DNA from: Oscillospiraceae bacterium
GTDB lineage: Bacteria; Bacillota; Clostridia; Oscillospirales; Ruminococcaceae
Reading direction: 5' to 3'
DNA length: 25,327 nucleotides
Assembly (NCBI GenBank): GCA_003531585.1
Contig: DQFX01000043.1
Span: forward strand, 1 to 25,327
The position numbers and the translations under genes are program-made. A model generated the notes under the pieces. That model saw nothing but the letters and a program-made list of their open reading frames with translations, had not been told where the DNA came from and did no database searches. Positions 1 through 6,302 of the stretch are shown here, piece after piece. Each line of letters begins with the position of its first letter. Position 1 is the stretch's first letter.

Positions 1-56
1 GGGGTTTTTAGAGGTTACCATAATATAAAAGAAAAAGCAAGGACCATTTTAATTGG

Positions 57-82
57 GGCAATATTTTGCCTACTTTTTTATT
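57..82 (+). terminator. possible weak terminator of an upstream gene
   Basis: A short inverted repeat (GGCAA, loop TATT, TTGCC) is followed within three bases by a T-rich run. The stem is only 5 bp, so this is a weak call. It would end a transcript entering from left of the window. Confidence 0.3.
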
Positions 83-85
83 GTA

Positions 86-114
86 ATGACTTTGCCAGCG
101 AATTCTGATATACT
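86..114 (+). promoter_or_regulatory. possible extended -10 promoter for the element operon
   Basis: TATACT at 109-114 is preceded by TG at 106-107, which makes an extended -10. A poor -35 (ATGACT, 86-91) lies 17 bp upstream. It sits about 50 bp before the first start codon at 164 and could drive the small gene, the primase and the mobilization genes. Confidence 0.4.
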
Positions 115-163
115 AAGCTCAAGTTCCAATCAGGTGCTGAAAGTTCAAAAGGAGGTATTCATT

Positions 164-373
164 ATGAATACATTAAAATTTCCAAAACCGATTGATGCTT
201 TATGTGATTCTATCCAAACAGAAGATCTATCCAATGCCCTAGCAGAGCTTATGCCATTTTCCGTATCAAGCAGTAAATTTTATGTCTGGGCTCCTGAAAC
301 TGACAGGGACGATGGCATGGTAAAGGCACAGGAACTGTACAACAATATGCTTGATGACAAGCAGAACAACTGA
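164..373 (+). CDS. small protein of unknown function, first gene of the element operon
   Basis: This 69-residue protein is not recognised. I place the start at 164 because GGAGG at 151-155 is well spaced before it; an upstream in-frame extension to 53 has no such site. The sequence is acidic towards the C-terminus (APETDRDDG) and shows no signal peptide or membrane segment. It lies 23 bases before the primase/helicase gene and is probably cotranscribed with it. Small genes at this position in mobile elements are often regulatory or replication accessories, but nothing in the sequence shows which. Confidence 0.65.
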   Translation: MNTLKFPKPIDALCDSIQTEDLSNALAELMPFSVSSSKFYVWAPETDRDDGMVKAQELYNNMLDDKQNN

Positions 374-396
374 CAACAAAGAAAGGATGATCGTTA

Positions 397-1806
397 ATGA
401 ACAAGCAGAACTCCACGATACTATTCATGCCCTCGGATGACAGTCTTCGGTCCGAGGAATTTCACAGGTACTTTCGGAAAAATATCCAGTATTTCTCCGC
501 CGGGAACAGGCTGTATGTCTGGATAAACGACAAACGCTGCTTTGAGTACATGACAAAGGCGCAGGCGATGATACTTATGGATTCGCTTATTGACCCGGCA
601 TACGAAGGCAGGGTACGGAGCTCCGCTCTGGAGGAGACCTACAAGAAGCTGATACGCGACAGCACTCACATCAGAAGTCCAGATGCCCTGCTGAATGAGG
701 GACAGTATTACCTTAACCTGCGAAACGGCGTACTGGACCTCCGCACCCTGAAACTGCTTACAGGAAAGGAGGCGGAGGAAAAGGCTGAGACGCTCTGTTT
801 CACCTATCAACTGGAGTTCAGCTACGTTGATACAGCCACTTTAAAAGACGCTCCGGCGTTCTGCGGTTTTCTCGATACGTCGCTGGACGGCGCTTCAATG
901 GAGAATCCGAAAGCCGTCCTGCTGCTGGAAATAATCGGCACAAGCCTGTCGTCGCTGAAAATGATACGGAAGATGTTCTTCCTTGTCGGAGCTACCAAAA
1001 GCGGAAAGTCGGTCACTGTGGATTTTCTGCAGGAGATGATATGGTCTGGAACAGCAGTCACCGTATTCGGAATTAACGAGCTAAGCGGGCGGTTCAATAT
1101 GCAGCACCTTGAAAGCTCCAGACTGAATATATGCCGTGAGCTCACCGCAGCGAAAATCACCGGTACGGACACCATCAAGAAGATAGTATCCGAGGAACCG
1201 CTGTTCGTTGAGGGCAAGGGAAAGGAGGGCTATGTGGCTGATATCCACACAAAGCTTGTGACCTGTGCAAATCAGATGCCGGTATTCGGTGAAATGGATT
1301 CAGCCGGAAACAAGTCAGTCACCGACCGCATGGTCGTGCTGCGGTTCAATCACACTATCCCAGAGGAACAGATGGACAGGGAACTTCCGGACAAGCTGCT
1401 GAACGAACGTGATACAATATGCTCCATCGCAATGAAGGCGCTTAACGGGCTTATAAGCCGAGGATATATCTTCACTCTCCCCGAGGACAGCAAGAAGCTG
1501 ATAGATTCGTACATACAGGAAAATGTCAGCCTGCAGTTGTTCCTTGAAGACTGGTGTATCGAGGATCCGGACGGGAAAGTCCACAAGCACGACCTCATAA
1601 TGAGATATCACGAATATTGTCAGGATAACGCTCTGAAACCCTACACTGACAAGCAGGTGAGCGCATTCATCGAGGGCAGATATCCTGATGTAACACGTGG
1701 CAAGTTCCGCATGAACGGAAAGTATCTGTGGGGCTGGTCAGGAATAAGTCTAAAGTCTGTGGGAACGGATTTCGGCACATTAGAGGAGGAAAACGATAAT
1801 GAATAA
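397..1806 (+). CDS. phage/plasmid P4-type primase C-terminal/SF3 helicase-like protein
   Basis: The 469-residue protein looks like the helicase part of P4-type phage and plasmid primases. It shows the D5-type signature NLRNGVLDL at about 107-115. A Walker A motif, GATKSGKS, is at 198-205, followed by a candidate Walker B/sensor region (LNICREL, then LVTCANQMPV). An N-terminal primase catalytic domain is not evident, so it is probably a loader/helicase for replication of the excised circular element. The C-terminal 100 residues resemble a DNA-binding tail. AAAGGA precedes the start. Its last 8 bases overlap the next gene, which indicates an operon with the mobilization genes. Family assignment is by motif reading only. 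Confidence 0.8.
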   Translation: MNKQNSTILFMPSDDSLRSEEFHRYFRKNIQYFSAGNRLYVWINDKRCFEYMTKAQAMILMDSLIDPAYEGRVRSSALEETYKKLIRDSTHIRSPDALLNEGQYYLNLRNGVLDLRTLKLLTGKEAEEKAETLCFTYQLEFSYVDTATLKDAPAFCGFLDTSLDGASMENPKAVLLLEIIGTSLSSLKMIRKMFFLVGATKSGKSVTVDFLQEMIWSGTAVTVFGINELSGRFNMQHLESSRLNICRELTAAKITGTDTIKKIVSEEPLFVEGKGKEGYVADIHTKLVTCANQMPVFGEMDSAGNKSVTDRMVVLRFNHTIPEEQMDRELPDKLLNERDTICSIAMKALNGLISRGYIFTLPEDSKKLIDSYIQENVSLQLFLEDWCIEDPDGKVHKHDLIMRYHEYCQDNALKPYTDKQVSAFIEGRYPDVTRGKFRMNGKYLWGWSGISLKSVGTDFGTLEEENDNE

Positions 1807-2257
1807 CACGACAGTCAAAAAGAATGATGGAATAATAAATAATTGCAAGATTCAAGAAAATATTATTCCGACGGATAATACGACAGCGCCTGCTGTAACG
1901 AAGTCTAAAAAGGTACAGGCAACTTCGCTGTCGCTGAAACCTGATGTAAGGCAGAGGCTGATTGACCTGTCCGATGCCTGCAACATGAGCAAGACGGAAT
2001 TCGCCACGCGCCTTACTATGGACAGCGACAGCCGGATAGTCTCATTTCCGGAGGGAAAGGAGATACTGACCGATATAGCCCGGTGTTATCAGATATTATC
2101 GGATATTACTGATAACATGGACGACAATAATATCCTGCATGATAAGCTGGACAACGTTATCAAAGCCCTCGACAATGCGGCGTTCAATATGTCCTGCGTA
2201 TGCAATAAGATGGACACCCTACTTCCCGGCGAGGAGGTAACAGACGATGATAATTAA
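1799..2257 (+). CDS. MobC-like relaxosome accessory protein
   Basis: This 152-residue protein has a polar N-terminus followed by a ribbon-helix-helix-like segment (LSLKPDVRQRLIDLSDACNM, about residues 42-61). A helical C-terminal half follows. That layout fits MobC-type accessory proteins, which bind the transfer origin and help the relaxase nick. Its position directly before a relaxase-like gene supports this. It overlaps the primase gene by 8 bases and the relaxase gene by 11 bases, with AGAGGAGG before its start. An alternative is a generic RHH repressor of the operon. Confidence 0.65.
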   Translation: MNNTTVKKNDGIINNCKIQENIIPTDNTTAPAVTKSKKVQATSLSLKPDVRQRLIDLSDACNMSKTEFATRLTMDSDSRIVSFPEGKEILTDIARCYQILSDITDNMDDNNILHDKLDNVIKALDNAAFNMSCVCNKMDTLLPGEEVTDDDN

Positions 2258-2624
2258 ATCAATATATTGCTCGGACAACAGACCGTATGCGACGCTCGAC
2301 GCCCAGAAATATATCTTCAACGAAGCAAAGGTTCCCATCGGCGGGACCTTTGCCTACGGGTGCGCTCCCGAACGCTGGAGTTCATCAAACATTTCAACCA
2401 AGATAATATGGAGGAAAAAGGGGCGTGGCAAGTACTATCATATCATTATAGGCTTTGACCCGGCAGATAATGTTCCCGGAGAAAAGGCGGTCAGGATTGG
2501 AAAGAAAATATCCCGTTTTTTCAAGGACAGATATGTGGCAGGCGCAGTTCACACTAATACTGATAATATCCACATTCATATCCTTATCAGCTACACCACC
2601 ATATACGGCGAACAAAAGGGATGA
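2247..2624 (+). CDS. relaxase, N-terminal catalytic part (split gene)
   Basis: The 125-residue product matches the N-terminal half of MobP-type relaxases, which nick the transfer origin and stay bound through a tyrosine. Candidate motif I tyrosines are near the N-terminus (Y7, Y13). The metal-binding histidine motif is seen as VHTNTDNIHIHIL near residues 101-113, and the helix before it (GKKISRFFKDRY) is also typical. GAGGAGG before the start supports 2247. The frame stops at 2622-2624 soon after the histidine motif, where other relaxases continue. The expected continuation is found in the overlapping frame starting at 2621. This is either a frameshifted relaxase or a naturally split one. Confidence 0.7.
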   Translation: MIIKSIYCSDNRPYATLDAQKYIFNEAKVPIGGTFAYGCAPERWSSSNISTKIIWRKKGRGKYYHIIIGFDPADNVPGEKAVRIGKKISRFFKDRYVAGAVHTNTDNIHIHILISYTTIYGEQKG

Positions 2625-3265
2625 CGAAAAACTGGCTCAACGACTTCAAGAGCTTTGTTTCCGGTATAGCGGAGAAAGAGCACTGTCTCCCTGTCAGAAT
2701 GCACAGCAACGACTGGAAGCCTATAAGTGGGATACATTCACTGGACGGAGAGGACGACCCGGAGATGGAGATAGACGCAGGTGAGTACCTTGGCAAACCA
2801 GAGGAGGTTTTGTTTGAGAACATTCCAGATGAATCCACGTCCGGAACGACAGCCGGCTTTGCACCGGGTTACGAACGACAGCAGCGTACATATATCAATT
2901 ATAACTTCACCGTCAACAACAATTATTACTCTCCCGGGTACACTCCGGGCAAGTACAGAGGAGCCAATAATTACAATGCCCGCAGGGGCTGGAACTCAAG
3001 ACGGTCTTTGCCTGCGCCTGTGACATCGGCAGAAGAACCGGGATATACATTTACGACTGAGGAAGTGAATGCTCTAGTTACGGTTATTGAGTATTGTCTA
3101 TGTATCAACGGTATTGCCACAGACATATACAATAAGCCATTGTACAAATTTCCGGATTACAATAGTGCCTTTCAATACGGTATGTATTGTAAAAGAATGG
3201 GATACCTTGTAAGCATATTTAAAATCAATAACGGTTTTATTGATCCATTTTGTACAAATCTCTAA
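2621..3265 (+). CDS. relaxase C-terminal part or separate mobilization protein
   Basis: This 214-residue frame starts in an ATGA overlap with the stop of the relaxase N-terminal part. Its first 30 residues (WLNDFKSFVSGIAEKEHCLP) resemble the helix that follows the histidine motif in intact relaxases. The middle is a low-complexity stretch rich in Asn, Tyr and Gly (about residues 90-125). The last 70 residues form an unrecognised, probably folded domain. No well-spaced ribosome binding site precedes 2621, because the purine run touches the start codon. Expression would therefore depend on translational coupling or on frameshifting near 2610-2624. Confidence 0.55.
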   Translation: MTKNWLNDFKSFVSGIAEKEHCLPVRMHSNDWKPISGIHSLDGEDDPEMEIDAGEYLGKPEEVLFENIPDESTSGTTAGFAPGYERQQRTYINYNFTVNNNYYSPGYTPGKYRGANNYNARRGWNSRRSLPAPVTSAEEPGYTFTTEEVNALVTVIEYCLCINGIATDIYNKPLYKFPDYNSAFQYGMYCKRMGYLVSIFKINNGFIDPFCTNL

Positions 3266-3321
3266 TATGTCAAAATTTATGGACTGGTTGTACCATTGGA
3301 CAGTATGAAATTTATTTTCAG

Positions 3322-3344
3322 TATGGTTATATATTATAACTATG
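3322..3344. promoter_or_regulatory. imperfect inverted repeat upstream of the excisionase gene
   Basis: TATGGTTATA (3322-3331) and TATAACTATG (3335-3344) are inverted repeats matching at 8 of 10 positions with a 3-bp gap. The site is AT-rich and lies 58 bp before the xis-like start, so it could be an operator or part of the promoter. No convincing -35/-10 pair could be fixed around it. Confidence 0.35.
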
Positions 3345-3401
3345 ATAACGCATTCGAGCTGTCCCACAGCAGCTCAGTATCATTATAAAGGAGATTTTAC
3401 T

Positions 3402-3728
3402 ATGAATGAAAATACCAATGTTCAGATCATCACACTCTTCCCTCTTGCGGACAGCATGCCACCACAGCTGATTAACAATGTCTCTGTGACTGCAAAGATA
3501 TGCCGCGAGCGGCACATCGGTCTGAATGAGAACACACTGCGCTTCCTCTGCAAGACTGGTCAGATACCCTGCATAAAGTTCGGAAACAAGACCCTTATCA
3601 ATTGGAATGTCCTGATGGATTACCTGACTAAAGGCGGAGTCAGAACTGAACAGTCGGAATCCAAAGCGCCTGTTCCCACGTCAGCAGCAGGAGGTATCCG
3701 GAAAGTACCCACCAGGTTGAAGCGGTAA
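3402..3728 (+). CDS. excisionase-like small DNA-binding protein
   Basis: This 108-residue protein has a MerR/excisionase-type winged-helix core: KICRERHIGLNENTLRFLCK, then GQIPCIKFGNKTLINW and a final helix. The pattern matches the excisionase family, in which the helix-turn-helix is followed by a substrate-contacting wing. The start at 3402 is set by AAAGGAG at about 3388-3394. It lies immediately before the integrase gene, the usual xis-int order. Its role would be to bend DNA at the element end and steer the integrase towards excision. The C-terminal 30 residues are basic and of low complexity. Confidence 0.7.
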   Translation: MNENTNVQIITLFPLADSMPPQLINNVSVTAKICRERHIGLNENTLRFLCKTGQIPCIKFGNKTLINWNVLMDYLTKGGVRTEQSESKAPVPTSAAGGIRKVPTRLKR

Positions 3729-3734
3729 TCTGCT

Positions 3735-3760
3735 GACCAGCCTGTCCGGACAGGCGGGTC
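3735..3760. repeat. palindrome between excisionase and integrase genes
   Basis: A perfect 14-bp palindrome (CCTGTCCGGACAGG, 3741-3754) is flanked by GACC and GGTC arms that extend the dyad. No T-run follows, so it is not a standard terminator. It sits 30 bp before the integrase start codon and may be an operator or an mRNA hairpin that limits integrase translation. Confidence 0.55.
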
Positions 3761-3783
3761 ATACTTTGGAAAGGAGATAAAGT

Positions 3784-5181
3784 ATGGGGAATGTACAAAT
3801 ACGCGGTAACAGCGTCCGCATAAGGGTGTCGGACGGTTTCGACTCCAAGACCAATACACGCCGCTACAAGATGATTACGATACATCTTGACCCTGATCTT
3901 ACTGAACGGCAGCGACAGGAAGAGATAAACCGCCAGAAAGTCCTCTTTGAGGAAAAGTGCCGCCGAGAGAGCTACATAGATGATTCAATGACGCTGAACA
4001 GCTTCATTGAGCAGTGGCGGCAGGACTACGAACAGTCCCGCCTGAAAAATACTACACAGAAACACTATGACGACCTGCTCGAACGAATAAAGCCCGCCCT
4101 CGGACATCTCAAGCTATCGGAAATCACGCCGCTTCACCTCAATGCGTTTTACAAGAATCTCGCTGAAGGAGGAATACGCATTGACTACAAATACAAATGC
4201 CGTATAGATTTCAGAAAATTCCTGAAAGACAACGACATTTCGCGCTACAAGCTCATCGACGCTGCCGGAATATCCATGACCATTCTGGAAAGCATCGTGG
4301 CAGGAAAGAACGTCAGCAAGGAAACGGCGTTCGGAATCAGTAACGCTCTGGAAATCAAGCCGGAAGAGCTGTTTGATGTTATAGGCACCGATAAAACTCT
4401 TTCGCCGAAAACGCTGCTTCATTACCACAGGTGCCTTTCGGCTATCCTGTCAAAGGCAGTCAAGTGGGGATTGTTATTTTCAAACCCGTGTGAACGTGTC
4501 GATCCTCCAAAGCTACGCAGACGAGAAGCCAAGTGTCTCAACGAGGAACAGACGCTCAAGCTCATAGCTGCGCTTGACGAAAAGGGACAATATCAGTATT
4601 CCGTGATGGTAAAGCTGATGATTTTCAGCGGAGCAAGACGAGCGGAGATATGCGGTCTGGAATGGAACGATGTTGACTGGGACAAGGGCTGCATACATAT
4701 CTGCCGGAACTCCCTGTATCTCCCGAATGTGGGTATGTACGAGGATACCACCAAGACTGAAAGCTCGGAACGATATGTCAAACTGCCGCAGTCGGTAATG
4801 ACAATGCTATCTGAGTTCAGGGATTATCAGAACGGAATAAAGAAACAGATGGGAGAAGGCTGGCAGGAGAGCGGCAAGATTTTTACTCAGTATAACGGCC
4901 TACCGATTCACCCGTCAAGCGTAACATCATGGCTAAGAAAGTTCACCGAAAAGAACGGGCTACCTCATGTAACTCCGCATATGCTACGGCATACCTCGGC
5001 TACAATGCTGCTTATGCAGGGAGTACCTCTCAAGGCTGTGTCCAGACGTCTCGGACATACGCTTGCCTCAACCACGAGCGCCATCTACGGTCATTCACTG
5101 CGCTCGGTGGAGGATATTGCTGCGGATAAGCTGGAGGCCATGCTGACACCAAGCTCACAGCTCAAAATGGAGGATAAATAA
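3784..5181 (+). CDS. int: tyrosine integrase with inserted helix-turn-helix domain
   Basis: This 465-residue tyrosine recombinase would integrate and excise the element. Visible layout: an N-terminal arm-binding beta domain (1-60), a core-binding domain beginning near 70, and a C-terminal catalytic domain. Catalytic residues can be read as R285 (SGARRAEI), a probable K324, H399 and R402 (HMLRH), H425 (LGH) and the nucleophile Y435. The core-binding domain is interrupted at about 145-203 by an XRE-like helix-turn-helix (ISRYKLIDAAGIS, then ALEIKPEELFDVI). I know this type of insertion from other Clostridia integrases. GGAAAGGAG precedes the start. The gene ends about 180 bp from a tRNA-Arg 3' end, the usual target of this family. 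Confidence 0.92.
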   Translation: MGNVQIRGNSVRIRVSDGFDSKTNTRRYKMITIHLDPDLTERQRQEEINRQKVLFEEKCRRESYIDDSMTLNSFIEQWRQDYEQSRLKNTTQKHYDDLLERIKPALGHLKLSEITPLHLNAFYKNLAEGGIRIDYKYKCRIDFRKFLKDNDISRYKLIDAAGISMTILESIVAGKNVSKETAFGISNALEIKPEELFDVIGTDKTLSPKTLLHYHRCLSAILSKAVKWGLLFSNPCERVDPPKLRRREAKCLNEEQTLKLIAALDEKGQYQYSVMVKLMIFSGARRAEICGLEWNDVDWDKGCIHICRNSLYLPNVGMYEDTTKTESSERYVKLPQSVMTMLSEFRDYQNGIKKQMGEGWQESGKIFTQYNGLPIHPSSVTSWLRKFTEKNGLPHVTPHMLRHTSATMLLMQGVPLKAVSRRLGHTLASTTSAIYGHSLRSVEDIAADKLEAMLTPSSQLKMEDK

Positions 5182-5186
5182 GATAA

Positions 5187-5225
5187 CCGGAGAGGTACGC
5201 AGCCTCTCCGGATTTTTTATTTTTT
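5187..5225 (+). terminator. intrinsic terminator after the integrase gene
   Basis: A 9-bp perfect stem (CCGGAGAGG / CCTCTCCGG) with a 7-base loop is followed by two T-runs. It begins six bases after the integrase stop codon. Confidence 0.9.
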
Positions 5226-5272
5226 AGGGTGATCACCGCCGTACCTTACAAGTTCAAGCAACTATCAACCCC

Positions 5273-5309
5273 AGTGTGACCAAAAGTGTGACCATTTCAA
5301 CTGTGACCA
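5273..5309 (+). repeat. three direct repeats, candidate integrase arm sites
   Basis: AGTGTGACCA occurs at 5273-5282 and 5285-5294. A one-mismatch copy, ACTGTGACCA, is at 5300-5309. Starts are 12 and 15 bp apart. The repeats lie between the integrase terminator and the tRNA-Arg gene, where lambda- and Tn916-type integrases have arm-type binding sites. The role is inferred. Confidence 0.6.
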
Positions 5310-5330
5310 ACGAAATCCGGACATAAGAAA

Positions 5331-5358
5331 AACCGCTCAACCTAACGGTTAAGCGGTT
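5331..5358 (-). terminator. terminator of tRNA-Arg
   Basis: On the minus strand AACCGCTTAACC and GGTTGAGCGGTT form a 12-bp stem with one G-T pair and a GTTA loop, followed by TTTCTT. It begins seven bases beyond the tRNA CCA end. Confidence 0.85.
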
Positions 5359-5364
5359 TTCTGT

Positions 5365-5441
5365 TGGCACGCCAGGAGGGATTCGAACCCCCGACCCTCT
5401 GGTTCGTAGCCAGATACTCTATCCAGCTGAGCTACTGGCGC
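5365..5441 (-). tRNA. tRNA-Arg (anticodon ACG)
   Basis: The reverse strand reads a complete cloverleaf. The acceptor stem is GCGCCAG with CTGGCGT, the anticodon loop is CTACGAA with anticodon ACG, and the T loop is GTTCGAATC. The CCA end is encoded at 5365-5367. The 3' end faces the integrase, so this gene is the likely attachment site of the element. A strong promoter lies upstream and a terminator downstream. Confidence 0.95.
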
Positions 5442-5465
5442 TTACGCTCTCTTGAGCACTCATAT

Positions 5466-5494
5466 ATTATAACACCTTTATTCTAATTTGTCAA
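5466..5494 (-). promoter_or_regulatory. promoter of tRNA-Arg
   Basis: On the minus strand a perfect TTGACA (5489-5494) and a perfect TATAAT (5466-5471) are 17 bp apart. The tRNA begins 24 bp downstream of the -10. Confidence 0.92.
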
Positions 5495-5568
5495 GTGTTT
5501 TTCTGAATTTTTCAATTATTTTTTCAAAAATGTGAAAACTACCTCGCAAGTTCTCCGGAACCACAAAA

Positions 5569-6270
5569 TCAGAACTTCAGCAGAATCGCGCTCAAATCGT
5601 CCTCCGAACCACATTCCAGCGCCCGGGAGATCATTCCTCGAAGCACGTCGGGATCACTGCCCGCATTAGAAATAATGCTCTCTAGATCATCGGTCGTTAC
5701 GTGGTCGTGAACTCCATCGGAGGTCATCAGAAGCGCACCTGTCAACGGAATCTCAAAAATCACCGGAGCATAGAACGATTCCCGACCGCCGCCGAAACAC
5801 GCCGTGATCTCGCTGCTGTTACAATGCTCCGCTTCCTCGGAGCGCCCGAGAGACGCCAGATAATTTCGTGTGGTCATATCCACTGTTAACTGCTTGAGAT
5901 ACCCTCCTTGAACCGCGCATATACGCGTGTTCCCGATATGGAACAGCTTCCCGCCTGGAAATATCCCCGAGAAGGTCGACGCCATGTTCTCCATTCCCGG
6001 AATTGCCCCGGCGTACTCCAGAAGTTCAGAATTTACACGGAGAGCTTCCTGCGGTGTGAACACGCTCAGAGACGAAAGCCCCCTGCACACGAATTCGGCA
6101 GCAACATCCCCGCCGGCATTCCCGCCTACGCCGTCCGCTATTCCGACTGCGCAGGGCTTATCGAACTCCCCGAAGAACTCCTCGTCGCAGAGCACATGCC
6201 CGCCTATCAGCACCCGGTCCTGGCTTGCTTCGCTTCCTATGCCCCGCCGTGTTATCATGCTTACCTTCAT
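5569..6270 (-). CDS. PP2C-family Ser/Thr protein phosphatase
   Basis: This 233-residue metal-dependent phosphatase is the last gene of the kinase operon. It would reverse the phosphorylation made by the kinase at the other end. The PP2C metal motifs can be seen: QDR at 17-19, IADGVGG with D46, TSDG with D185, and EDDLS with D224/D225. The start at 6270 is preceded by GGAAGGAG (6279-6286) at good spacing; a GTG at 6318 inside the upstream gene is unlikely. It has no signal peptide or membrane segment and, at 233 residues, is a minimal catalytic domain. The gap to the ATPase gene is 32 bases. No convincing terminator follows before the tRNA-Arg promoter. Confidence 0.9.
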   Translation of the reverse strand: MKVSMITRRGIGSEASQDRVLIGGHVLCDEEFFGEFDKPCAVGIADGVGGNAGGDVAAEFVCRGLSSLSVFTPQEALRVNSELLEYAGAIPGMENMASTFSGIFPGGKLFHIGNTRICAVQGGYLKQLTVDMTTRNYLASLGRSEEAEHCNSSEITACFGGGRESFYAPVIFEIPLTGALLMTSDGVHDHVTTDDLESIISNAGSDPDVLRGMISRALECGSEDDLSAILLKF

Positions 6271-6302
6271 CTCGTTCACTCCTTCCGCCGTTAGTTTTAT
6301 AG

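Noticed and set aside
1..400. Left copy of the tRNA-Arg 3' end (element left end)
   Set aside because: I searched for the tRNA 3' sequence (GATTCGAACCC in plus orientation) and found none, so the left end is outside the window.
2455..2784. Third overlapping frame across the relaxase junction
   Set aside because: It has a short helix-like stretch (DDEKLAQRLQELCF) but ends in Arg-rich shadow sequence and has no start signal. The frame from 2621 fits relaxases better.
5495..5568. Terminator after the PP2C gene
   Set aside because: The AT-rich stretch has only weak TTTTCA/TGAAAA-type pairings and no GC stem, so I do not call a terminator.
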